Below, in pieces: positions 1 through 13,391 of a stretch of DNA of 64,000 nt. The DNA comes from Corynebacterium lactis RW2-5 (lineage in GTDB: Bacteria; Actinomycetota; Actinomycetes; Mycobacteriales; Mycobacteriaceae): positions 2,705,746 to 2,769,745 of the forward strand of contig NZ_CP006841.1 in assembly GCF_001274895.1 (NCBI RefSeq). Direction: 5' to 3'. The notes under the pieces were generated by a model that ran no database searches, had not been told where the DNA came from, and saw only the letters and a list, made by a program, of their open reading frames with translations. Both the position numbers and the translations under genes were made by a program. Within the stretch, counting starts at the first letter, position 1. Every line of letters starts with the position of its first letter.

Positions 1-57
1 CCAGCCGATGAAGCCAAGGCTCGGGGCGGAGGATGCTGCGAGAAGAAGCTCGTTCAT
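1..57 (-). CDS. GlsB/YeaQ/YmgE-type small membrane protein (N-terminal part only)
   Basis: Only the first 19 codons lie in the window; the gene runs off the left edge. The visible start reads MNELLLAASSAPSLGFIGW. The SLGFIGW stretch is typical of the first membrane segment of the small GlsB/YeaQ/YmgE transglycosylase-associated (stress response) family. The ATG at 57 is preceded on the minus strand by GGAAAGGAAC, a good ribosome binding site. With so few residues the family call is tentative, but start and strand are well supported. Confidence 0.6.
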   Translation of the reverse strand, partial: MNELLLAASSAPSLGFIGW

Positions 58-328
58 TTTAAAGTTCCTTTCCTAAGAAAATCTTTCGTATAGAACTCCA
101 TTATAGGCTCTATCAAAGAATAGACCAGTTGACCTCGGCCCCAATCCCAAAAATTCGACCCGTCTTCCCCCACCTACGCCACGTTGTAAAAGTGGAATTA
201 ACTTCTCAAAACGCGCATAATAACCGCCATTTATGCAGACCCTGGCCATTATTTTGTATATAACAAAACCGGCCACCTGCAGTGCGGTAACCGGCAATGT
301 TCGACTTATAAATATTCGATAACGGTTT

Positions 329-1222
329 CTAGGACTCCGGGCGAACCACCATCATCGGACACGGAGCTGCCTGCAGCAGAGCGCGCGACGTGGAGCCAAG
401 AAGCATGCCCTTGAAGCCGCCGCGACCGTGAGAACCAACGACGAGCAGCTGAGCGCCCTCCGATGCGTCGGAGATTGCGCGGACAGGACGGTCACGGGTA
501 ACAACCTTCTTAACCTGAACATCCGGGTACTTCTCGGAGTACTTAGCCAGTCGATGGCCGAGGAGCGCCTTCTGCTCATCCTCCACGACCTGCCACTTAT
601 TCTGAGCGGCGGACAGGCCGGCAAGCGAGGCCTGAACCTGCATGTCCATCCAGGTGTGGACGGCAATCAGCTCAGCGCCACGGGCATCAGCCTCGCGGAA
701 TGCGTACTCAGTGGCCTTCTCCGAAACATCGGAGCCGTCAACACCGATGACTACCGGACCATACTTGGTCTCCTCCGTAACCAGGTTGTCCTCACGGACG
801 ACAACAACTGGGCAGGATGCGTGCGAGACGACAGCCGCGGAGACCGAGCCCATAACCATGCCGGAGAGACCGCCGAGACCACGGGAGCCCATGACAACCA
901 TGGTCGCCTGCTCGGAAAGATCGAGCAGCATGTCAATCGGGCTGCCCTCTTCAATCTGGTGGGAGACATCAACGCTCGGTGCGAAAGCAAGCGCAATCTC
1001 CTTGGCCTCATTAATCTTCTCTAGCGTCTCGGCCTCGAGGTCATCGTAGAGCTCCTGGGGAGGAACCATGCCCTCCGCGTAGAGGAACTGTGGCATGGAG
1101 TAGCTGCTGACCAGGCGCAGCGGCTCACCACGCTTGACTGCGGTATTTGCAGCCCACTTAACAGCAGTCTTCGAAGCTTCCGAACCGTCGATGGCGCAGA
1201 CTATGATGTTCTGCCTTGGCAT
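329..1222 (-). CDS. Universal stress protein, two tandem UspA domains (297 aa)
   Basis: Cytosolic UspA-family protein with two copies of the roughly 145-residue fold. Each half starts with a beta strand (IIVCAIDGSEAS; VVIGVDGSDVS) and ends with the nucleotide-binding glycine motif: GSRGLGGLSGMVMGS near residues 115-130 and GSHGRGGFKGMLLGS near 265-280. These motifs are intact, so ATP binding is expected from the family; the actual role (stress or dormancy adaptation) is inferred. The start is supported by AAGGAGGCG just upstream. It stands alone, minus strand, divergent from the pseudouridine synthase. A second, more diverged Usp protein lies at 31.2 kb. Confidence 0.93.
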   Translation of the reverse strand: MPRQNIIVCAIDGSEASKTAVKWAANTAVKRGEPLRLVSSYSMPQFLYAEGMVPPQELYDDLEAETLEKINEAKEIALAFAPSVDVSHQIEEGSPIDMLLDLSEQATMVVMGSRGLGGLSGMVMGSVSAAVVSHASCPVVVVREDNLVTEETKYGPVVIGVDGSDVSEKATEYAFREADARGAELIAVHTWMDMQVQASLAGLSAAQNKWQVVEDEQKALLGHRLAKYSEKYPDVQVKKVVTRDRPVRAISDASEGAQLLVVGSHGRGGFKGMLLGSTSRALLQAAPCPMMVVRPES

Positions 1223-1404
1223 TGTCGCCTCCTTGGATTAGGCCCTCTGCAAAAAAGGAGAGCCAAACACGTTTGTTGTTTCACCCTCCACCCTACCCCC
1301 AACATGTGTTCCTCAACAGGGAGCAAAGGTGCCAATCTTGTCCGTTTCGCCGTGAGAAAACACTCCCCCGGTTCACAACCCGATTCCCGATCCGGTGTAC
1401 TTGT

Positions 1405-1410
1405 TAAAGT
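1405..1410 (+). promoter_or_regulatory. -10-like hexamer of a probable leaderless promoter
   Basis: TAAAGT ends 6 bases before the ATG at 1417, and there is no Shine-Dalgarno sequence. This spacing places the transcription start at or near the A of the ATG, the arrangement of leaderless actinobacterial mRNAs. The same hexamer sits 8 bases before the serine hydrolase start at 17592. Confidence 0.4.
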
Positions 1411-1416
1411 CAATTT

Positions 1417-2430
1417 ATGCGCCGTCAACCACTGCCTATTCGCGATGGGCTCAACCCCTCCCGCATCGCTGCCCCGGGCCGTCGGGGCGATGCTCCGACT
1501 CGGGCATGGGATCTTCTTTTTGATACTGTGACCGGGCAAAATCGCCGCCATCCGGAGGACGATGAAGTAGCGATTGCGCGTCGTTTTGAGCAGGGCCTGG
1601 TCGTCCGCGCCAACTCCCAGCCCTACTCCCCGGATGACATGCTGAAGCCCGGCGCGGAAATGTGGTTCTACCGTACCCCTGCTCCTGAAGTGACAATCGC
1701 AGGTCCGATGCCGATTGTCTTTGAGGATGAAAACCTAGTGGTCGTCGATAAGCCTTCTTTCCTGGCCACGATGCCCCGCGGCAGGCATATTACTGAGACT
1801 GCGGTGGTGCGGCTGCGGCGTGAGTTGGACAGCCCGGATCTGGTGCCGGCGCACCGGCTCGATCGCATGACCTCCGGGCTTTTGATCTTCACGAAGCGCA
1901 AGGAGGTACGCGGTGCCTACCAGGGGCTTTTCGCCTCGAATGGGGTGACGAAACGCTACCATGCGCTGACCTCACCCCGCGCGCTTACTCCCGGCGATTC
2001 TCTCCCGGAGGCACCGCTTACTGTCCGCACCCGGCAGCGCAAGATCGCCGGTGAGCTGCAGGCGTACACCCTAGAGGGGGAACCAAACGCACACACGCTC
2101 GTCGAGTCCATTTCGCTTGCCGACATCCCCCCTGGCGCAGAAGGTATTGCTGCAACGTTCGCCAAGGTTGCACTGTGGCAGCTGCGGCCCATAACCGGAC
2201 GGACGCATCAGCTCCGGCTACATCTTTGCGAGCTGGGCTTTCCCATCCTCGGAGACCAGGTCTACCCGTCACTCCTCCCCGAGGAGGCAGAGGATACCGC
2301 GGCTCCCCTCCATCTGCTGTGCTCCGAGATGAGTTTCACCGATCCTTTTACGGGGGCGGATCGCACTTTCAAGTCCCGGCGCAGCGTGTTCAATCCGCTT
2401 AGTATGCACCTATATGTCAATAGGAAATGA
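1417..2430 (+). CDS. RluA-family pseudouridine synthase (337 aa)
   Basis: Predicted rRNA/tRNA uridine isomerase. The catalytic motif HRLDRMTSG (near residue 148) contains the aspartate used by all RluA-type synthases. It is preceded by the usual IVFEDENLVVVDKPSFL strand and followed by ITGRTHQLRLHL near residue 270. An N-terminal stretch of about 90 residues may be S4-like (RRFEQGLVVRA), as in RluC/RluD, but is short and diverged. The target base cannot be deduced. The end overlaps the first possible start of the ABC ATPase (2414), but the better start of that gene is at 2441. The start lacks an SD and follows a -10-like hexamer. Confidence 0.92.
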   Translation: MRRQPLPIRDGLNPSRIAAPGRRGDAPTRAWDLLFDTVTGQNRRHPEDDEVAIARRFEQGLVVRANSQPYSPDDMLKPGAEMWFYRTPAPEVTIAGPMPIVFEDENLVVVDKPSFLATMPRGRHITETAVVRLRRELDSPDLVPAHRLDRMTSGLLIFTKRKEVRGAYQGLFASNGVTKRYHALTSPRALTPGDSLPEAPLTVRTRQRKIAGELQAYTLEGEPNAHTLVESISLADIPPGAEGIAATFAKVALWQLRPITGRTHQLRLHLCELGFPILGDQVYPSLLPEEAEDTAAPLHLLCSEMSFTDPFTGADRTFKSRRSVFNPLSMHLYVNRK

Positions 2431-2440
2431 GTTGTCCACC

Positions 2441-3220
2441 ATGTCTGATTCCGGCCCCAAGGCCCATCCCCGCCGTCGCACTGTGGCTACGGCCCCAGTA
2501 GCGGCGCATTCGGCGCGGCTTACAAAGCGCTATGGTTCCGGTGATGCGGCGGTGGTGGCGCTGGATGCGGTGAATATTTCCTTTGCGAAGGGCGAGTTCA
2601 CCGCGATCATGGGCCCTTCCGGTTCCGGAAAGTCGACGCTGATGCATTGCATGGCTGGTTTGGACTCGGCGACGGCGGGGCGCACCTACATTGGGGATAC
2701 GGAGCTGTCCGGTCTGTCCGATTCTCAGATTACGGCGCTGCGCCGTGACCGACTGGGTTTCGTATTCCAGTCATTCAATTTGGTACCGACTCTCACGGCA
2801 GCGGAAAACATCACTCTTCCCGTTGATATCGCGGGGAAGAAGGTCGACCGCAAGTGGTTCAAGGAGGTCACTACTCGGCTGGGACTCGCTGATCGCCTGT
2901 CCCACCGGCCTGCCGAGCTTTCCGGTGGGCAGCAGCAGCGCGTAGCCTGTGCCCGGGCGATGGTCAGTCGCCCGGAAATCATCTTTGGAGACGAGCCGAC
3001 CGGAAACCTGGATTCGAACGCATCCAGGGAGGTTCTCACCATTTTGCGGTCCGCAGTCGACGATATTGGCCAAACGGTTGTGATTGTCACCCATGATGCG
3101 ACCGCCGCTTCCTACGCTGACCGTGTGGTTTTCCTTGCCGACGGGAAGATTGTCGACGAGCTGCGCAATCCTACCCCGGCGGCGATCCTATCTCGCATGG
3201 CCGACATTGAAAATCTTTAG
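2441..3220 (+). CDS. ABC transporter ATP-binding protein, MacB/LolD type (259 aa)
   Basis: Nucleotide-binding subunit of an MacB/LolD-like ABC system. Walker A is GPSGSGKST (about residue 60), the Q-loop is VFQSFN, the signature is LSGGQQQR, Walker B is IIFGDEPTGNLDS, and the H-loop is VIVTHD. The start at 2441 is preferred because AGGAAATGAG lies just upstream; an in-frame ATG at 2414 would overlap the previous gene and add nine residues. The permease gene follows 41 bases downstream, so the two form one transporter. Such pairs export or release lipids, lipoproteins or peptides; the substrate here is unknown. Confidence 0.92.
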   Translation: MSDSGPKAHPRRRTVATAPVAAHSARLTKRYGSGDAAVVALDAVNISFAKGEFTAIMGPSGSGKSTLMHCMAGLDSATAGRTYIGDTELSGLSDSQITALRRDRLGFVFQSFNLVPTLTAAENITLPVDIAGKKVDRKWFKEVTTRLGLADRLSHRPAELSGGQQQRVACARAMVSRPEIIFGDEPTGNLDSNASREVLTILRSAVDDIGQTVVIVTHDATAASYADRVVFLADGKIVDELRNPTPAAILSRMADIENL

Positions 3221-3261
3221 GCGCAGCGGAATTTAGGCAGGTAGGAGATAGAAGTTTCACC

Positions 3262-5958
3262 ATGGCTACGTCGCACGCAGCTCTTCGTAAAGTCGCCTGG
3301 AGGTCCACCGCGGCGCACAAGTTGCGCCTTGCGCTGACTGTCTTGTCCGTGGTGCTGGGCACCGCTTTCATCTCGGGAGCTTTCGTTTTTACGGCCTCTC
3401 TGGACAAGGCCTTCAAGGGGGCAGTTTCCACAGCATTCGACGGGATCGATGTCGTTGTAACCGCCCCGGCGAAGAATCCCACCGCGCTGAATAGGGATGT
3501 CGAAAAACAGCTCGCTGATTTTCCCGGGGTCCGCGCTCTCAACATCGGCGAACCGACCAGCAGCATCACGGCAACCGGTTCAGACGGCAAGCCTATCCAG
3601 ACCAACGGCGTCCCGTCGATGGGGCTTCCGTACTATCCACCGGAGAAGTCGGTCAACCACACCGTCACCATCAAGCAGGGTTCCGCCCCCAGGGCGCCCG
3701 GTGAGGTCGTTATCAATAATTCGACGGCCACTCTCGGAAACCTTCACGTCGGCGACGAGATGAAAATCGTCACAGGGTTTAACCAGGCGACGGTGCATGT
3801 GGTCGGCATCGCTGAAACCTCCGGTGACGAAACCGGATGGCTCAGCGTATTTTTCACCGAAGAACAGTGGCGCGACATCTACACGAATGGGCAAAACGTG
3901 CAGATGGTGACGTTGGCAGCGGAAGGCAGCGAAGATGTCACGGGTGATTCCGCCACTGCTCTACGAGATGCCGTCGCCAAGCAATTCCCAGATTTAAAGG
4001 TCGAATTCGGTGAGGATCTTGCGGACAAAGCATCCGAACGCATCTCCACTGCCCTGAGCTTCGTCAACTACTTCTTGGTGTCATTCGGGCTGATCGGCCT
4101 CCTCGTCGGCACCTTCATCATCTCCAATACCTTCTCCATGCTGGTCGCCCAGCGGACCAAGGAGTTCGCACTGCTCAGGGCCCTCGGCGCCTCGCGCAGG
4201 CAGCTCTCGCGCTCCGTCCTGTTCGAAGCTCTTATTGTCGGCATCGTTGGCTCCGCCCTCGGTGTCCTCGCAGGCTTCGGCATCAGTGAACTGCTCTATT
4301 TGGCGATGAGCGCCTTTGGCATCGACATGCCTGGATCAGGACTGAGCCTTACCACTTCAGCCATCGTGGTTCCGATGGTCGTAGGCGTAATTATCACGAT
4401 TCTCGCAGCTTGGGCGCCCGCTTCCAGAGCCGGCGCTGTTCCCCCCGTAGAAGCAATGCGCTCGGGGGATCAGACCACCGACCCGCAACTCGGCAAGCGC
4501 ACCTGGGCCGGTGCAATCCTGGCTTCTGCGGCACTCGCCACGATCATGTGGGCAGTTCAGTGGCACTCGGCGGAGACGACCCCGCGTGCGATACTCGTCG
4601 GCATCGGCGCCGTGGCCGCGATTGCCGCCGTCTGGTTGGCCGGCCCTGCTCTATCAATTCCGCTGGTAGGGGCCCTAGGACGTATTTTGGGCGCTCCCTT
4701 CGGGGCCGTCGGCAAGCTGGCGGCGACGAACTCACGGAGGAATCCACGACGCACCGCAACGACATCGTTCGCGCTGACCCTGGGGCTTGCGCTGGTGGCG
4801 TGCATCGGAATGCTGGGCTCGTCTATGAAAGCCGCGGTCAGCGAGTGGTCCGAGACCAACCTAGCCGCAGATTATGTCCTCTCCCCGCCTCTCACGGCCC
4901 ATGCGGCCCTCCCTCGCGGAGTGGCGGAGAAAGTCGCAGAGGTCGACGGTGTCACTGACACCGCTACGCTGTCTCTCGGCGGTTTTATGATCGCCTCTCA
5001 ACAGGAGATCCCCCAGCTTGCCGACGCCATGAACGACGACGATGCATCATTTGGACCTGGTCGGGGAAACGCTACGTTTTTCGACGGCGACATCGGCAAG
5101 TGGTATACCACGACTGCAGTTTCGGGATCCATCGCGCTGAACGAACCCGGCTCCGAGGTAGCAGTCAACCAATCTACTGCCCAGCGACGCGGCTGGCGTG
5201 TCGGCACCGAGGTGGTTTTGCTCGGGCAAGGGGGCATGTGGCCAATGAAGGTCACCGGCATTTTCGCCGATACCGCTGACCCCGGCCAAGCCATCGTCGT
5301 CTCATCCGGGGCAGTGAAAGCTGTGGGTGCCGAGGCCAGCAAGCTCATTCCAATGCAGTTGTATGTCGATGTTGCGGCCACCGACGAGAGTGGCATTGAG
5401 GCGATGCGCGGCCCTATCAGCGACGCCGTGTCGGACTTCCTTATCGTACAAGTCATGACCGCTAAGGAGTATGCGGGCGTTGCAAACGCTTCAATCGATG
5501 TCATGCTGGGAATCGTCTATGCGCTGCTCGCGCTGGCTGTCATAACTTCGATTCTGGGAATCATCAATACGCTGGCACTCTCTGTCGTCGAGCGACGGCA
5601 GGAGATTGGCATGCTGCGGGCGGTGGGACTGCAGCGGGGAGCCATCCGTCGAATGATCCGGTTGGAGTCATTGCAAATTTCAATTTTCGGCGCGGTCATC
5701 GGTGTTGGACTCGGCCTGGGGCTCGGGTGGGCCCTTCTCACAGTTCTGGAGAAGGAGGGTCTGGATTCAATCGTGGTTCCGTGGCAGGCGTGTGAGCTTG
5801 CGGCCGCCGAGGGAGAAGGAGGGTCTGGATTCAATCGTGGTTCCGTGGGGGCAGATCGTGGCCATGCTCGTCGGTTCAGCGATTGTAGGCATCGTTGCTG
5901 CGGTCGCCCCTGGCCACCGGGCTGCTGCTACGCCACCATTGGCCGCCATCGCAGATGA
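3262..5958 (+). CDS. FtsX/MacB-type ABC permease with frameshifted C-terminus (898 aa as read)
   Basis: Partner of the preceding ATPase. It has an N-terminal membrane segment (LRLALTVLSVVLGTAFISG), a large extracytoplasmic domain, and two FtsX modules. The first module is near residues 270-400 (FGLIGLLVGTFIISNTF, with QRTKEFALLRALGAS); the second is near 750-850 (LALAVITSILGIINTLAL, with ERRQEIGMLRAVGLQ). The last roughly 57 residues are unlike the family. A 37-bp sequence is repeated 64 bp apart (5748-5784 and 5812-5848), and 64 is not a multiple of 3. Without that insertion the frame would continue as VVPWGQIVAMLVGSAIVG...AAIADD and stop at 5962, restoring the final membrane helix. As written, the last helix is lost and replaced by an Arg/Cys-rich tail. 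Either a recent disabling mutation or an assembly error. Confidence 0.9.
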   Translation: MATSHAALRKVAWRSTAAHKLRLALTVLSVVLGTAFISGAFVFTASLDKAFKGAVSTAFDGIDVVVTAPAKNPTALNRDVEKQLADFPGVRALNIGEPTSSITATGSDGKPIQTNGVPSMGLPYYPPEKSVNHTVTIKQGSAPRAPGEVVINNSTATLGNLHVGDEMKIVTGFNQATVHVVGIAETSGDETGWLSVFFTEEQWRDIYTNGQNVQMVTLAAEGSEDVTGDSATALRDAVAKQFPDLKVEFGEDLADKASERISTALSFVNYFLVSFGLIGLLVGTFIISNTFSMLVAQRTKEFALLRALGASRRQLSRSVLFEALIVGIVGSALGVLAGFGISELLYLAMSAFGIDMPGSGLSLTTSAIVVPMVVGVIITILAAWAPASRAGAVPPVEAMRSGDQTTDPQLGKRTWAGAILASAALATIMWAVQWHSAETTPRAILVGIGAVAAIAAVWLAGPALSIPLVGALGRILGAPFGAVGKLAATNSRRNPRRTATTSFALTLGLALVACIGMLGSSMKAAVSEWSETNLAADYVLSPPLTAHAALPRGVAEKVAEVDGVTDTATLSLGGFMIASQQEIPQLADAMNDDDASFGPGRGNATFFDGDIGKWYTTTAVSGSIALNEPGSEVAVNQSTAQRRGWRVGTEVVLLGQGGMWPMKVTGIFADTADPGQAIVVSSGAVKAVGAEASKLIPMQLYVDVAATDESGIEAMRGPISDAVSDFLIVQVMTAKEYAGVANASIDVMLGIVYALLALAVITSILGIINTLALSVVERRQEIGMLRAVGLQRGAIRRMIRLESLQISIFGAVIGVGLGLGLGWALLTVLEKEGLDSIVVPWQACELAAAEGEGGSGFNRGSVGADRGHARRFSDCRHRCCGRPWPPGCCYATIGRHRR
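5748..5848. repeat. 37-bp direct repeat flanking a 27-bp insert
   Basis: Copy 1 is 5748-5784, copy 2 is 5812-5848, and the two are identical. The 27 bases between them (5785-5811) include a GCGGCCGC octamer and match no other part of the permease that I can see. The net 64-bp addition shifts the reading frame of the ABC permease near its end. Confidence 0.9.
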
Positions 5959-5976
5959 CTAGAAACGCACACGGAA

Positions 5977-6017
5977 AAAGGCCCGGCCCCTAAAGAACAT
6001 CTCGGGGCCGGGCCTTT
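5977..6017. terminator. Bidirectional intrinsic terminator
   Basis: A perfect 14-bp stem (AAAGGCCCGGCCCC with GGGGCCGGGCCTTT) with a 13-base loop lies between the convergent permease and DUF2871 genes. A/T runs at the outer ends serve both directions. Confidence 0.85.
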
Positions 6018-6042
6018 GCCTCTGGAGTGAGGATTTTAGGCG

Positions 6043-6486
6043 CTATGCCTGTGCGCCTGCAGCGGCGCGGGTACGCTCACTGCGCTTAACAGACTTGTTA
6101 AGCAGCACAAAGAACCATACGAAGCTGACGGTCAGGATGATATGTCCGAGACCGGCAATACCGGAGAACATCGGACCCCACGCTTCCGGGCCGGAGAGCA
6201 TAGTGACCGAACCGTTCGCCGCCATGAAACCGGTAGTCCACACAAGGCCGACATTGTGCAAAATGAACCACCCTCCGAAACCTTTATTCGCGCTGAACCC
6301 GAATACCTTATCCAGGGCAAGGGCGATGAGGAAGAAGAAAGTGCCAAGCACAAGCAAATGTGTGTGAAGCGTACTCAACTGAGTGGAACCAGTAAAGTCC
6401 AAAGCCCGCGAGAATTCGCGATTGAATACACCAGCAATAAGACCAAGACCAAGGTAGACCGCAGCCGCGGTAAATAGTTTGCGCAT
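6043..6486 (-). CDS. DUF2871 family membrane protein (147 aa)
   Basis: Small integral membrane protein, with roughly four hydrophobic helices visible (LFTAAAVYLGLGLIAG, LLVLGTFFFLIALAL, an FILHNVGLVWTTGFMA segment, and GHIILTVSFVWFFVLL), ending in a basic cytoplasmic tail KSVKRSERTR. The pattern with HTHLLVLGTFFFLIAL matches the DUF2871 family known from corynebacteria and other Gram-positives. Function unknown. The start at the ATG of MRKLFTAA is chosen because the upstream extension is not hydrophobic and reads like intergenic sequence. It converges on the permease with a shared terminator. Confidence 0.75.
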   Translation of the reverse strand: MRKLFTAAAVYLGLGLIAGVFNREFSRALDFTGSTQLSTLHTHLLVLGTFFFLIALALDKVFGFSANKGFGGWFILHNVGLVWTTGFMAANGSVTMLSGPEAWGPMFSGIAGLGHIILTVSFVWFFVLLNKSVKRSERTRAAAGAQA

Positions 6487-6581
6487 ACCCAGGAGCCTAC
6501 CCAGAGTTCTGGGCTTTAAACAGTTCTGTCCCAACCTGTAGTCAATCAAAAGTTGCACCGGGTCAGGTGCGGATAATCAAT

Positions 6582-7346
6582 CTAGAGACGAACCAAACGA
6601 GCCTTCCACGCTGCCGGAAGGCACTTGGCTAACACCGCAAAAAGCCCGTAGGCACCAGGCGTGACCTCGGCCTTTCCATTCATCGCCGCCCTGACCCCAC
6701 GCCTTGCGAAATAGCCACTCGACTGCGATGGCATCAGCCTTAGTTTGATTGACCCCGTTTGCTTTACGACGCCCTCCACCGCCTCGGTCCTTACCTTTGC
6801 AGGGTGAGCAATAGTTACCGAAATGCCGCGTGGCCGAAGTTCCTCACGAAGTGCGAAAGCCCAGTGCCGGAGAAACGCTTTAGTGGATGTATAAACGCTA
6901 AGTCCTGGAGTCGGCACTAATGCAGATATAGAACCAATAATGAGAATTTTGGATTGCGCGCCCATGAAAGGAAGGGATGCGTACACGATACTGACGGTTC
7001 CCCAGATATTGGTCGATACCATGGAACGAGTAGCGGCGAAAAAACGAAGATCGTTAACGGAGTCAGAGACCTTGAACGCCTCTGCTACGCCGGCATTGGC
7101 GATGAGAAAGGCCACAGTTGCGCCGGATTCGTGCAGCAGCGCGGTAAACTCCGTTTGCGAGTCCGGGCCAGAAATATCTAGGCGAATTTGCCTGATTGGA
7201 ATGCCTCCGCAAATATTTAAATCCACCTGTAGCGGACTACGCGAGACAACCCATAACTCATCCAAGTCGGGCCCATGTTGCACTAATGCTCGAGTAAGGC
7301 ATTTACCAATGCCCTTCGAGCCTCCGGTTACGATACCAATTCGCAT
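6582..7346 (-). CDS. Short-chain dehydrogenase/reductase (254 aa)
   Basis: Classical SDR Rossmann-fold oxidoreductase. The cofactor motif GGSKGIG is at residues 8-14, IANAG near 84-88, the catalytic serine in GSISALV near 140, and YTSTK near 154-158. A basic residue after the first strand (VVSRS) suggests NADP(H) rather than NAD(H), which is an inference. The substrate cannot be deduced. There is no SD; TAGCGT sits 7 bases upstream of the ATG, so the transcript may be leaderless. The gene stands alone between DUF2871 and the rRNA operon. Confidence 0.9.
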   Translation of the reverse strand: MRIGIVTGGSKGIGKCLTRALVQHGPDLDELWVVSRSPLQVDLNICGGIPIRQIRLDISGPDSQTEFTALLHESGATVAFLIANAGVAEAFKVSDSVNDLRFFAATRSMVSTNIWGTVSIVYASLPFMGAQSKILIIGSISALVPTPGLSVYTSTKAFLRHWAFALREELRPRGISVTIAHPAKVRTEAVEGVVKQTGSIKLRLMPSQSSGYFARRGVRAAMNGKAEVTPGAYGLFAVLAKCLPAAWKARLVRL

Positions 7347-7353
7347 AATAATA

Positions 7354-7359
7354 ACGCTA
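7354..7359 (-). promoter_or_regulatory. -10-like hexamer of a probable leaderless SDR promoter
   Basis: On the minus strand TAGCGT is followed by seven bases and then the ATG of the SDR gene; no Shine-Dalgarno is present. Confidence 0.3.
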
Positions 7360-7454
7360 CCGGTTTAAACATGGGTTATTACTGCAGCCAAAAATTGCGG
7401 GAATAACTGCACTTTTCCGTTTGTATATAACGGTCTTTGAAAAGACGGGTATGA

Positions 7455-7505
7455 AAAAAGGGGGGCGCAGCACCCACCCCACACAGGAATGAGCACCACG
7501 CCCCA
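7455..7505 (-). terminator. rRNA operon terminator
   Basis: Downstream of 5S rRNA the minus strand carries a GGGGCG ... CGCCCC stem with a long G/T-rich loop, followed by a run of T residues. Outer stem and U tract are clear; the interior folding is not worked out. Confidence 0.55.
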
Positions 7506-7517
7506 AACAAAAACAAT

Positions 7518-7634
7518 GCCGGCAGCGACCTACTCTCCCACACCCTCCCGAGTGCAGTACCATCGGCGCAGGTGGACTTAGCTTCCGGGTTCGGAATGGG
7601 ACCGGGCGTGACCCCACCGCTAACACCACCGACA
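7518..7634 (-). rRNA. rrf: 5S ribosomal RNA
   Basis: The minus strand reads TGTCGGTGGTGTTAGCGGTG at the 5' end. It then has the conserved CCGAACCCGGAAGCTAAG segment and ends GGTCGCTGCCGG, about 117 bases, immediately downstream of 23S. Ends are estimated to within a few bases. Confidence 0.9.
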
Positions 7635-7731
7635 AAAAACTGGCCAACCCCCACCACACTGGGTAGGCGGTGTCATGCCAGACACTGAACAATAGACGCG
7701 AGCAAAACTGTTGATTTAACCAACTTTTTGT

Positions 7732-12722
<4,991 letters not shown>

Positions 12723-13088
12723 TTCAAATAAGAAGAACAAAGAAAGGCCCAAAAACCTGACAAAAAACTAGAACAAACAAAAACCACCACACCACCACAC
12801 ACAAACGCGCAGCACCATGATGACCTCTGGCAAAAATGATCTAGAAAAAACAGCATCACCGCATCAACCGACGAGGAAAAACTACGATGACACCAAAAAC
12901 AGTTATTCAACCACTAAACAATGATCAAACACCAACAGTAAACAACCAACGCCTACCATCAGCACAACCACCATCAGCAGAAGCACTCACGAACCCACAA
13001 CAGGCCCGGAGGCACCCCACCAACAAACGCAGCGCACCAAAAAGCACACGATGATCATCACCAAAAAATAAAAAGTAAGTACATCGGC

Positions 13089-13114
13089 ACACTATTGAGT
13101 TCTCAAACAACACA
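13089..13114 (-). promoter_or_regulatory. BoxA-like antitermination element in the rRNA leader
   Basis: The minus strand reads GTTGTTTGAGAACTCAATAG and continues TGTG. This is the motif found in actinobacterial rRNA leaders, about 370 bases upstream of mature 16S. Confidence 0.7.
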
Positions 13115-13307
13115 CACCCACAACCAACCACACCCACCAAGAGCAGGCCGCCGTGAGCAGCAGGAAGAAACAATACCACACCCACCAACCGAACACCAAA
13201 CAAACACTCAGTGAACAATCAATGAACAAAAAGGAATGCTTCCCCCACACCAACACCAACCAGAACACCACCCTCAGTGGCAACCCCCGGTCGCGCTGAC
13301 TCCGAAT

Positions 13308-13337
13308 ACATTACACACACCCCACCAACAAACACAA
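13308..13337 (-). promoter_or_regulatory. Candidate rRNA promoter
   Basis: TTGTGT (13337-13332), an 18-base spacer and TAATGT (13313-13308) on the minus strand. They are followed by a GTATTCGGAGTCAGCG initiation region. The hexamers are weak matches, so this is a candidate only. Confidence 0.3.
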
Positions 13338-13391
13338 AACCCCAGGCCAACACACACAAACAACGTTACCCCACAACAAGCCACACACCCA

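Larger units (their letters stand above)
12723..13391 (-). promoter_or_regulatory. rRNA operon leader and promoter region
   Basis: A 669-base gap with no gene. Low-complexity, C/A-rich on the plus strand (G/T-rich in the transcript). It holds the BoxA-like element at 13089-13114 and a candidate promoter near 13308-13337, the latter with weak -35/-10 matches. I see no tRNA or small gene. Confidence 0.6.

Noticed and set aside
73..297. 74-codon minus-strand open frame downstream of the Usp gene
   Set aside because: No ribosome site, no recognisable feature, AT-rich intergenic composition.
1384..1389. GGGAAT on the minus strand upstream of the first Usp gene, considered as a SigM -35
   Set aside because: No YGTTGR hexamer at 16-19 bases downstream.
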